From Bryobacterales bacterium F-183 (GTDB lineage: Bacteria > Acidobacteriota > Terriglobia > Bryobacterales > Bryobacteraceae), in contig AP025252.1 of NCBI GenBank assembly GCA_016865505.2, positions 2,790,001 to 2,854,000 on the forward strand: a stretch of 64,000 nt of DNA. The letters are read 5' to 3'. Positions within the stretch are counted from its first letter, which is position 1. Every line of letters begins with the position of its first letter. The notes under the pieces are model-generated. The model did no database searches and was not told where the DNA came from. It saw only the letters and a program-made list of their open reading frames with translations. A program made the translations under genes and the position numbers. This document shows, piece after piece, positions 16,985 to 23,890 of the stretch.

Positions 16985-18349
16985 ATGAAAACTTCGCACA
17001 CGCCGCGCATTCTCATTGCGGACGACCAGCCGGACATCCTCGAAGCCCTGCGCCTGCTGCTCAAGGCCGAAGGTTTTCAAACCGAGCTTGCCTCTTCGCC
17101 CTCGGCGGTCCTGCAGTTGATCGAGGCCAAAGAGTTTGACCTCCTGATCATGGACCTCAACTACACCCGCGACACCACGTCCGGGCAAGAGGGACTCGAT
17201 CTGCTCACCCGCATCCAGACCCTCGACACCACCCTGCCGATCGTTGTGATGACAGCGTGGGGCAGCGTCGATCTGGCCGTCGAAGCTATCCGCCGAGGCG
17301 CCCGGGACTTTCTGCAAAAGCCCTGGGACAACGCCCGCATGATGACCATCGTCAAGACGCAGATTGAGCTCAGCAATGCGCTGCGCGCCGGCCAGCGGTT
17401 GGAAGCCGAAAACAAGCTGCTGCGGAATGACCGCCTGCCGACCATGATCGCGGAGAGTCCGCAGATGCGCCCGGTGCTGGAGTTGATCCAGCGGGTCGGG
17501 CCTTCGGATGCCAACGTCCTGATCACCGGCGAGCCGGGCACAGGAAAAGAGGTGGTGGCGCAGACGCTCTACGCGATCTCCGGCCGCGCCAACAAGCCGA
17601 TGGTCACCGTCAACGCCGGTGGCCTTGCCGAAGGCATTTTTGAAAGTGAGCTGTTCGGCCATGTGAAGGGCGCATTCACCGACGCCAAGATGGATCGCGT
17701 CGGGCGCTTTGAACTCGCCGACGGCGGCACATTGTTTTTGGATGAGATCGCCAATGTCCCGCTGAATCTGCAGGCCAAGATGCTGCGTGTCCTCGAGACC
17801 GGCGAAATGGAACGTGTCGGATCGTCAAAGACCCGCCGTGTGGACGTACGCATCATCTCCGCCACCAACGCGAACCTGGCTGATGAGGTAGCCAACAACC
17901 GCTTCCGGCAGGACCTGCTCTTCCGTCTGAATACGATTGAGATCCACTTGCCACCACTGCGCGAACGCAAGGACGACATCCCGCTGCTGGCCAATCACTA
18001 CCTGGGCGTGCACGCGCGGCGCTATCGCAAGAGCATCGCTGGTTTCGATAGCGGCGCTATGCAAGCCCTGATCGACAACCCTTGGCAAGGCAACGTTCGC
18101 GAGCTCAATCACGTCGTCGAACGCTCCGTGCTGATGGCGCAGGACAAGTGGGTGAAGGCTACAGACCTTGCTCTTCGGATGGGTTCACAAGCCTCCGCCA
18201 AGCTCGAAGAGATGAGCCTGGAAGATGTGGAAGCCTTCCTCATCAAGAAGGCCTTGGCGCGGTACGACGGCAACGTCAGCCAGGCCGCCAACACGCTGGG
18301 CTTGAGCCGGAGCGCGCTCTATCGCCGCTTGCAACGTTACGGACTGTAG
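16985..18349 (+). CDS. Sigma-54-dependent response regulator, NtrC family
   Basis: The 454-aa regulator has three parts. The receiver domain (residues 7-125) has its phospho-acceptor at Asp57 in L-L-I-M-D-L-N. The AAA+ domain carries Walker A G-E-P-G-T-G-K-E (182-189), Walker B L-F-L-D-E-I (250-255) and R-x-x-Q-D-L-L-F-R-L. A Fis-type helix-turn-helix ends the protein (A-A-N-T-L-G-L-S-R-S-A-L-Y-R-R-L). The sigma-54 contact loop reads GAFTDA (229-234) instead of GAFTGA. The start is set at ATG 16985, giving a normal receiver N-terminus. The cognate kinase gene follows by three bases. Confidence 0.9.
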   Translation: MKTSHTPRILIADDQPDILEALRLLLKAEGFQTELASSPSAVLQLIEAKEFDLLIMDLNYTRDTTSGQEGLDLLTRIQTLDTTLPIVVMTAWGSVDLAVEAIRRGARDFLQKPWDNARMMTIVKTQIELSNALRAGQRLEAENKLLRNDRLPTMIAESPQMRPVLELIQRVGPSDANVLITGEPGTGKEVVAQTLYAISGRANKPMVTVNAGGLAEGIFESELFGHVKGAFTDAKMDRVGRFELADGGTLFLDEIANVPLNLQAKMLRVLETGEMERVGSSKTRRVDVRIISATNANLADEVANNRFRQDLLFRLNTIEIHLPPLRERKDDIPLLANHYLGVHARRYRKSIAGFDSGAMQALIDNPWQGNVRELNHVVERSVLMAQDKWVKATDLALRMGSQASAKLEEMSLEDVEAFLIKKALARYDGNVSQAANTLGLSRSALYRRLQRYGL

Positions 18350-18352
18350 ACG

Positions 18353-19690
18353 ATGAACTGGTGGAAGTCCCAGTTCGTACATGAGCGCCGCATCATGTGG
18401 CTGGCGCTGCTGTCGGGTCTGCCCGCGGTGGTGGCCTCCGAGGTGATCCTCTTTACTGGCGACTACTCCGCCAAGATCCAATGGACGGCCACGCTGTTCG
18501 TGGTGGGCATCTGGTTGATGATCGGGCTCAGCATCCGTGAGCGGGTTGCGTCGCCGTTGCGTACCTTGGCGAATCTTCTGGAAGCCATGCGTGAGGGCGA
18601 CTATTCGATTCGAGGCCGGCAGGCGCTGGATGAAGACGCGCTGGGCGACGTCCTGCAGCAGATCAACGCCATGGGTACAACGCTGCAGTCCCAACGGCTC
18701 GGCGCGCTGGAAGCGACAACCTTGCTGCGCAAGGTAATGGAAGAGATCAACGTGGCGGTGTTTGCCTTTGATGGCGAACGCAAACTGCGCCTGGTGAATC
18801 GCGCGGGCGAACGTCTGCTGAACACGCCGGCGGAGCGCATCATGAATGCCGAGGCTGCCAGCATTGGCCTCGAGGAGTATTTGGACGGCGAACCACAGCG
18901 CACCGTGCAGCGTGGCTTTGCCGGCAATGCGGGGCGCTGGGGCATCAGCCGCGCGCAGTTTCGCGAAGGAGGGTTGCCGCTGCAACTGCTGGTGATTACC
19001 GACCTGACGCGTCCGCTTCGTGAAGAAGAACTGCAAGCCTGGCAAAGGCTGGTGCGCGTGCTGGGACATGAGTTGAATAACTCGTTGACGCCGATCAAGT
19101 CCATTGCCGGAAGCCTGGAACAGATGCTGATCCGCACGCCGCGCGCCGAGGATTGGGAAGACGATATGAAGCGCGGGCTGTCGGTGATTGCGACGCGCGC
19201 GGAGTCTTTGGCTCGCTTCATGGGTGCGTATGCGAGGCTGGCGAAACTTCCCCGGCCGGAGTTGGCGCCGGTGGAGATTGGTCCGTTGGTGGAACGCGTA
19301 GCGAAGCTCGAAAGCCGCGTGCGTGTGGTGATCGAGGGTGGTCCCGCAGTGGTGGTGCCGGCGGATCGGGATCAGTTGGAGCAACTGCTGATCAACCTGG
19401 TGAAGAACGGTGCCGAGGCATCGCTAGAGATGCGCGGGACAGAGCCGCAGGTAACGATCGGGTGGCTGAAGGGTCCGATGGGGACGGTGGAGTTGTGGGT
19501 ACGCGACACGGGTCCGGGGTTGTCGAATACGGCGAATTTGTTTGTGCCGTTCTTTACGACGAAGCCCGGAGGGTCAGGGATTGGGCTGGTGTTAAGCCGC
19601 CAGATTATTGAAGGTCATGGCGGGACTTTGGCGTTGAGTAACATCCCGGAGCGAGTGGGGTGTGAGGCGCGGATCACGCTGCCAGCCTAG
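18353..19690 (+). CDS. Membrane sensor histidine kinase, NtrY-like
   Basis: The 445-aa protein has two N-terminal transmembrane helices (about residues 15-35 and 43-60), a HAMP-like segment, a PAS-like region (residues 120-215) and a kinase core. The phospho-accepting His is in V-L-G-H-E-L-N-N-S-L-T-P-I near residue 240. The N-box is L-I-N-L-V-K-N-G-A-E-A, followed by D-T-G-P-G-L and G-G-S-G-I-G-L-V-L. The H-E-x-x-N-x-L-T-P-I pattern is typical of NtrY/NtrB-like kinases. It lies three bases after the NtrC-type regulator, which it presumably phosphorylates. The signal is unknown; there is little periplasmic sequence between the helices. Confidence 0.88.
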   Translation: MNWWKSQFVHERRIMWLALLSGLPAVVASEVILFTGDYSAKIQWTATLFVVGIWLMIGLSIRERVASPLRTLANLLEAMREGDYSIRGRQALDEDALGDVLQQINAMGTTLQSQRLGALEATTLLRKVMEEINVAVFAFDGERKLRLVNRAGERLLNTPAERIMNAEAASIGLEEYLDGEPQRTVQRGFAGNAGRWGISRAQFREGGLPLQLLVITDLTRPLREEELQAWQRLVRVLGHELNNSLTPIKSIAGSLEQMLIRTPRAEDWEDDMKRGLSVIATRAESLARFMGAYARLAKLPRPELAPVEIGPLVERVAKLESRVRVVIEGGPAVVVPADRDQLEQLLINLVKNGAEASLEMRGTEPQVTIGWLKGPMGTVELWVRDTGPGLSNTANLFVPFFTTKPGGSGIGLVLSRQIIEGHGGTLALSNIPERVGCEARITLPA

Positions 19691-19756
19691 AGCTGTTCCC
19701 ACTCTTCTTTGGAAAGATGGGACTCAAGCCGTCGTTTTTCTCGGAAGTGGAGTGGG

Positions 19757-19963
19757 CTAAGCCGCCCCAACTTCAACCTCAACCGTTTGGATACGAGGTG
19801 GACGCGTCGCGCAGGGCGGCTCAAAGTAGAGCTCCAGCGCCTCTTTCAGATTGCTCAGCGCTTCTTCTTCGGTCTCGCCTTGGCTGGCGACGTCCACTTC
19901 GAGGCACTGTGCCACAAAACAATCGCCTTCGCGCCAGACGCTCGCGGCAAACGGTCGCTTCAT
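19757..19963 (-). CDS. HicB-like antitoxin, apparently without a HicA partner
   Basis: The 68-aa protein has the partial RNase-H fold signature of HicB/UPF0150: F-x-A-S-V-W-R-E-G-D-C-F-V-A-Q-C-L-E-V-D-V-A-S-Q-G split by a turn, then E-T-E-E-E-A-L-S-N-L-K-E-A-L-E-L-Y-F. In HicAB systems HicA is a small double-stranded-RNA-binding toxin gene next door. Neither the short minus-strand space downstream (towards the kinase stop) nor the region upstream holds a HicA-sized frame. It may be a solitary HicB-like protein, common in many genomes, and not an active toxin-antitoxin pair. Confidence 0.7.
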   Translation of the reverse strand: MKRPFAASVWREGDCFVAQCLEVDVASQGETEEEALSNLKEALELYFEPPCATRPPRIQTVEVEVGAA

Positions 19964-20005
19964 CTTTCTATCCTCGCATACCGATGTTGCCGTTCCGCGC
20001 GGATT

Positions 20006-20045
20006 TCACGGCGGGGAGTTAGGTTTGGTCTCGCTGCCAAGCCAG
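20006..20045. repeat. Copy of the secretin 3'-terminal 40 bp (direct repeat, left copy)
   Basis: Bases 20006-20045 match 21384-21423 at 35 of 40 positions, and all five differences are transitions. The right copy is exactly the last 13 codons of the secretin gene, including its stop. The left copy read on the minus strand gives W-L-G-S-E-T-K-P-N-S-P-P-stop against W-F-G-S-E-T-K-P-N-S-P-L-stop. Similarity ends abruptly on both sides. The left copy also forms one arm of the hairpin at 20027-20102. Confidence 0.75.
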
Positions 20046-20102
20046 CACGCGTGCTTCCCGCGCACCGACAATGCCCAGACGCTTGGCAGCGTGAGCGAGA
20101 CC
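20027..20102. repeat. Imperfect long hairpin element (REP/MITE-like or structured RNA)
   Basis: GCTGCCAAGC (20033-20042) pairs perfectly with GCTTGGCAGC (20081-20090). Outside it, GGTCTC (20027-20032) pairs with GAGACC (20097-20102) across a 6-nt bulge on the right arm. The loop contains a second 10-bp palindrome, GCACGCGTGC (20045-20054). The whole unit is about 76 bp in non-coding DNA, and its left arm belongs to the repeat shared with the secretin 3' end. It looks like a small mobile or dispersed palindromic element. Confidence 0.55.
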
Positions 20103-20232
20103 TTGCTGAGAAAGTACCACGCTTTTCATCCCTTTATGCCTGGCTTAGATAGAAACGTTGCATCGCTGGGGATACGTCGCGCAATTCCTTTGCAATATGT
20201 TAAGCGTTTGAATTTGATATTGCTTTTGTTTC

Positions 20233-20245
20233 TTTTTTTTTTTTT
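20233..20245. repeat. T13 homopolymer tract upstream of the small secreted protein gene
   Basis: Thirteen consecutive T residues lie 11 bases upstream of the ATG at 20257, where a Shine-Dalgarno sequence would normally sit; none is visible. The surrounding 20.15-20.55 kb is clearly richer in A+T than the flanking genes. A tract this long is prone to slippage and could change promoter or leader spacing. Confidence 0.8.
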
Positions 20246-20256
20246 ATCATTTTGGC

Positions 20257-20487
20257 ATGCTTAAGAAGTTTAAATCAGTCGTCTTGCTGCTCGTAGCTGC
20301 TGAAAGTGTATTTGCGCAGTGCGCCATACTCAACGCCACGGTTGTCCAAGGCCCCGTGTGTACCACTACCTTTTATTGGGCACAATGCCCTGGGGACATG
20401 GCTCAGCCCGCTTATACTTGCCTGGTTACTGTTTCGGTTTGTAGCACTGGGTATGTCAGTTATGACGAGATTTGCAACAATCAGTAG
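20257..20487 (+). CDS. Small secreted Cys-rich protein, family not recognised
   Basis: The 76-aa product has a classical signal peptide: K-K-F-K start, hydrophobic residues 8-16 and V-F-A before Q21, matching signal peptidase I. The mature part of about 56 residues has six cysteines (C22, then five in V-C, Q-C, T-C, V-C and I-C contexts), enough for three disulfides, and few charged residues. I recognise no family. It lies 19 bases before a TonB-C-like exported protein on the same strand, so the two may be co-expressed. Low G+C and a T13 tract in place of a ribosome site set it apart from neighbours. Confidence 0.55.
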   Translation: MLKKFKSVVLLLVAAESVFAQCAILNATVVQGPVCTTTFYWAQCPGDMAQPAYTCLVTVSVCSTGYVSYDEICNNQ

Positions 20488-20506
20488 AAGAAGGTGCTCT
20501 GGGAAT

Positions 20507-21376
20507 ATGTCTATCATAGGACGCAACCTCATGCTATCTTTCTTCGCTATCTTCTTGGCGGTGCTTCAGGCTCAACCCGCACGGCAAGTGCACTATCAGA
20601 CGACTTGGAACCTCGAACGGCGTAGTCTTATATCGCCCGCATCCGAATTGCGTATCAATGTGCCTCAGGGATTTGGGGCGTCTCGCTCGATTTTGTCATG
20701 GCATATTGCCGATGCCCAATCCTTTGTTGCAGTAGGTATTGCTACGCCAAATACATCACCGGGCGTTGTGCCGCTGCCGGTGGTTCGGCCGATCGATAGC
20801 GGCTTCCTCTATACTTCCTCGAGTGTAATCAGAATCGACGGAACTCTATCGGTGCAGCGCCGGTTGATACTCCACCTGCAAGTGCGAAGGGGTACTATGT
20901 TGCGCTTGTATGAGTCCGGCTCGGCCTTGATGTCGTTCGTGGCGGAGACGGACGGGGTGCTGGAAGACGGTGTCATGCAGCCCTTGGAGCAGGCAACCGA
21001 AACCCACGCCGTAGCGCTCTTGATGTCTGCAAGACGCCCAGAGAGAGTGGATGCTCCCAAGCAGACGCCGGATGGAACATACCAAGTAAATGCTGCGACC
21101 TTGATGCGCCATGCGAATAGCCGTATTCGGCCACGAGCCCTTCCCGGATCGCCGCGTTTTGAGCTGGTGCGGATTGAAGTGGACGAACGAGGTGGCGTTC
21201 GGCGTGTCTCCTGCGTGCAGAAGCAGTGTGAGTTTCTGCCATTGTTGGAAGAGGAGATACGCGCGATTACATTTCGGCCTTTTGAAGTGCAGGGCATCGC
21301 TGTGTCTGTGCGGGCCGAACTCCCCATCGGCGTTGGACCGGAGGGGACGATGCTCACTCCACTTGCCGCAAACTGA
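20507..21376 (+). CDS. Exported protein with a TonB C-terminal-like domain
   Basis: From ATG 20507 the product is 289 aa and opens with a signal peptide (L-M-L-S-F-F-A-I-F-L-A-V-L-Q-A-Q). An ATG at 20531 would give a shorter leader. The middle (residues 30-200) is beta-rich and unrecognised. The C-terminal 80 residues follow the TonB-C pattern: L-V-R-I-E-V-D-E-R-G-G-V-R-R-V, an R-A-I-T-F-R-P-F block and a V-Q-G-I-A-V-S-V-R-A-E-L-P-I strand. TonB-like C-termini bind outer-membrane receptors or serve as generic secreted modules in acidobacteria. Without an N-terminal anchor helix or Pro-rich linker it is not a classical TonB. It is convergent with the secretin gene, 7 bases apart. Confidence 0.6.
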   Translation: MSIIGRNLMLSFFAIFLAVLQAQPARQVHYQTTWNLERRSLISPASELRINVPQGFGASRSILSWHIADAQSFVAVGIATPNTSPGVVPLPVVRPIDSGFLYTSSSVIRIDGTLSVQRRLILHLQVRRGTMLRLYESGSALMSFVAETDGVLEDGVMQPLEQATETHAVALLMSARRPERVDAPKQTPDGTYQVNAATLMRHANSRIRPRALPGSPRFELVRIEVDERGGVRRVSCVQKQCEFLPLLEEEIRAITFRPFEVQGIAVSVRAELPIGVGPEGTMLTPLAAN

Positions 21377-21383
21377 ACCAGGC

Positions 21384-21423
21384 TTACAGCGGGGAGTTGG
21401 GTTTGGTCTCGCTGCCGAACCAG
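21384..21423. repeat. Secretin 3'-terminal 40 bp (direct repeat, right copy)
   Basis: This is the coding 3' end of the secretin gene and aligns with 20006-20045 at 35 of 40 positions. The two copies lie in the same orientation and flank the small-protein/TonB-C-like gene pair. No integrase or transposase lies between them. Confidence 0.75.
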
Positions 21424-22997
21424 TATTGACGCGTTAAGCGCTCGGACGGCGGCATCGAGATGATCCGCGGCTTAATCACTACCAGTGCCGACGACTGGTC
21501 GCGATCCTTGCCGTTACGGCTCAATAGTGGCCCGAGAATTGGGACATTGGCGAGTCCGGCGATGCCGCTGAGAGTTCGGGTTTCGTTATCTGTCATCAGG
21601 CCGGCAACCACTGCCCATTCCCTGGTCTTGAGGCGCAGTTTCGACTGGAACTTGCGCGCATTGATGACCGGGATGCCGTTGAAGCCGCCGCTACCGAGTA
21701 CCTTGAAGTCCGCTTCGATTTCGAGGGTTACTTCGTCCATGCCGTGGACGAATGGGGTGACCTTCAAGATGAGTCCCAATTCTTCAAAGTTCACTGTGGG
21801 AGGCGGTGCGAAGCTGGTTTGTCCGGTGCCTGTGGTGGCGCCGAGGTACTGGTTGGTGACGATGGGGTATTTGTCGCCGATGTGGATTGTTGCGGCCTGG
21901 CCGTCACTCGCTACGACCATGGATTTCACCACCGAACTCGATTCCGCTTTGGTGTAGGTGCCGAGCAGCTCTGCTCCGGCCAAGCCAATGCCGAGGAACG
22001 TTGCGCCGCCGCCGAAGGTGAGGAAGTTCGTAAAGGTGGAGGTGCGCTGGAAGCCGATTTGGTCGCTGACCTTGCCGAAGTTGATGAGCTGGGTGGAATT
22101 GGGGAGTGTCAGTCCCAGGTTGAGAGAGCTGTTCTTGCCCGCCGATAGCAGTTCCAGTTCGATTTCGACTTGCGGCTTGTAGTTGGCCATGTCCTCGAGC
22201 AGCAGGGCGGCGATTTCCACTTTGCGGGCACGGTCGCGAATGAGGATCTGGCGCTTTTGCGGGTCTACGGTGATGCGGCGAACTTCGAGGGTCTGCTGGA
22301 TGGCTTGGGAGAGTTCCTGGGCCTCCTGGGCGGAGGTCCGCTGGGGGATGGGGAAGACGCGGGTGACGGTGGGTTCGTATTCCTGGCGCTTGGCGGCGGT
22401 GTCCTGGATGACGAGCAGGATCTTTTCGGTGATCGGGACGGCGAATGTGTTTGTCGCGCTGGCCAGGGCTTGCAGGGCGGTCTTGTAGTCGGCGTTGTCG
22501 ACGTCGAAGCGGATGTTGGGCGACGCGGGCGCGGTTTGGAGGTCGCGCTCGAAGATCGCGACGAGGCCGAAGTCGCGGGCGACGTCCTCAAACAGCTTTT
22601 TGGTCTCGCCGCGGAGATGGAAGTTGCGCTTGCCAGGCTTGGCGGCAGTGAGCGTTGGTGGTCCGTCGAGGCGCTTGCCGTCGATGAGGTCCTTCAGGCT
22701 GAGGATGCCGGTGAGACCTGGGATGAGGACTTCGGGCGGCGGTCCGGGGTCCTGCATGGCGGCGGGTCCGGCGATGGGCGCAAAGTTGCCGCGGAGGGCG
22801 CGCATGGCGGCCCATACGGCAGGGTCCGATGGGTTGGCTGCGGCGGCGCGCTGGTAAAGCACGTAGGCGCGGGCTTTGTTGCCGTCGGCTTCGGCTTTGC
22901 GGGCGCGTTCGATGAGCTGTGCGGGGTCGTCCGCGGCGGTTGCAACGACGGCGCTGGAGAGCGCCATCAGGAACAAAGCAGGAAACGGACGTAGCAT
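21384..22997 (-). CDS. Secretin-family outer-membrane protein (GspD/PilQ-like)
   Basis: The 537-aa protein has a signal peptide (start M-L-R-P-F-P-A-L-F, ATG 22997; the frame is open further upstream but this start gives a clean leader). A TPR-like segment follows (residues 20-65: A-R-K-A-E-A-D-G-N-K-A-R-A-Y-V-L-Y-Q-R-A). N-domain-like repeats (I-R-F-D-V-D-N-A-D-Y-K-T-A-L-Q-A-L) come next. The C-terminal 200 residues are the secretin domain, with V-P-I-L-G-P-L-L and V-V-I-K-P-R-I-I. Secretins form the gated ring of type II secretion, type IV pili or phage export. No other secretion-system gene is adjacent. Its last 13 codons are a copy of a repeat found at 20006-20045. Confidence 0.85.
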   Translation of the reverse strand: MLRPFPALFLMALSSAVVATAADDPAQLIERARKAEADGNKARAYVLYQRAAAANPSDPAVWAAMRALRGNFAPIAGPAAMQDPGPPPEVLIPGLTGILSLKDLIDGKRLDGPPTLTAAKPGKRNFHLRGETKKLFEDVARDFGLVAIFERDLQTAPASPNIRFDVDNADYKTALQALASATNTFAVPITEKILLVIQDTAAKRQEYEPTVTRVFPIPQRTSAQEAQELSQAIQQTLEVRRITVDPQKRQILIRDRARKVEIAALLLEDMANYKPQVEIELELLSAGKNSSLNLGLTLPNSTQLINFGKVSDQIGFQRTSTFTNFLTFGGGATFLGIGLAGAELLGTYTKAESSSVVKSMVVASDGQAATIHIGDKYPIVTNQYLGATTGTGQTSFAPPPTVNFEELGLILKVTPFVHGMDEVTLEIEADFKVLGSGGFNGIPVINARKFQSKLRLKTREWAVVAGLMTDNETRTLSGIAGLANVPILGPLLSRNGKDRDQSSALVVIKPRIISMPPSERLTRQYWFGSETKPNSPL

Positions 22998-23046
22998 GCC
23001 TACAGCGATTGACGCTTTTCCTGCGGGAATCGTGCAGGTAAATCTG

Positions 23047-23820
23047 TTATTTGCGAATGTCTTCCGGCAGCACGTAGTAATCGGCTGGCGGCGGGAAGAG
23101 TTCCTGCAGCAAGAGCAGGCGCTTACGCAGGAATCGGCTGGGCAACTGGCGAGGACCGGTGTCGACGTCGATGTCGCAGCAGATGCCATGCAGATACAGG
23201 GTCATGGTGTCGCAGAAGGACGCCTTGAGGTACTCAAGGTAGGGTTTTGAATCCGCCTTGACCTTGCCGTTGCGGCGCTGCAGAAGTTGCTTGGCGCGCC
23301 AGCTTTGCTCGTCCACTTCACCGTGAGTACCGGCGTTGATCTCTTCCATCAACAGCGAAGAAAAGCGGGATTTAACGGTTGCCGGGACGAGATCCCACAT
23401 GAGGATCGAGATGTGCTGGTAGAAGCGGTAGTGGTACTCCGAGACTTCGTGGCCGGTGAAGGTAAAGGCGAGCACCGTTTCCTGTCCGTTACGAAGCTGG
23501 GCCGTCCAGGAGAGCTTTTCCTGCGGCGGGGCGACCATCGAAACCAGGGGTTTTTCGGTCTTTTCGCGGCTCAGGTACGGGACGATGAGGATCGAGATTT
23601 TGGGGAGAAGCGCGACGATCGATGGCGGGAGAGCGGCGACGGGCTCTTCGAGGTAATCGCGCGAGTCTTCTTCGGTGAACGACAGCGACGAATCGCAAAA
23701 GTAGGAGAAATTTCCGGCAAGCGGAATCATGTCCCCGCGGAAGCGTTCCGCGAACTGTCCGACCGTCAAGGGCGCTTTTGAGGCGGCGGCCGGCGGGGTC
23801 TTGTCTGCTGGTTGGGACAT
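23047..23820 (-). CDS. Conserved-looking cytoplasmic protein of unknown function
   Basis: The 257-aa protein has no signal peptide or membrane segment. A Pro/Ala-rich N-terminus (residues 3-18) leads into a mixed alpha/beta body with several aromatic-rich stretches (F-S-Y-F-C-D; H-Y-R-F-Y-Q-H-I-S-I-L-M-W-D) and a Cys pair, G-I-C-C-D, near residue 213. I recognise no domain. It lies between the secretin and the TPR/glycosyltransferase-like gene, all on the minus strand, with gaps of about 50-70 bases, so it may be part of the same surface-structure gene set. Confidence 0.6.
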   Translation of the reverse strand: MSQPADKTPPAAASKAPLTVGQFAERFRGDMIPLAGNFSYFCDSSLSFTEEDSRDYLEEPVAALPPSIVALLPKISILIVPYLSREKTEKPLVSMVAPPQEKLSWTAQLRNGQETVLAFTFTGHEVSEYHYRFYQHISILMWDLVPATVKSRFSSLLMEEINAGTHGEVDEQSWRAKQLLQRRNGKVKADSKPYLEYLKASFCDTMTLYLHGICCDIDVDTGPRQLPSRFLRKRLLLLQELFPPPADYYVLPEDIRK

Positions 23821-23890
23821 CTTATGGCGTGTCTTACAGAATAGAGACTCGGAGCGAACGTGTTTGACGACGTGCGCTCCGAGTCCGCCT

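Noticed and set aside
20006-21423. Composite transposon bounded by the 40-bp direct repeats
   Set aside because: No transposase or integrase between them, and the right copy is functional secretin coding sequence; the origin stays open.
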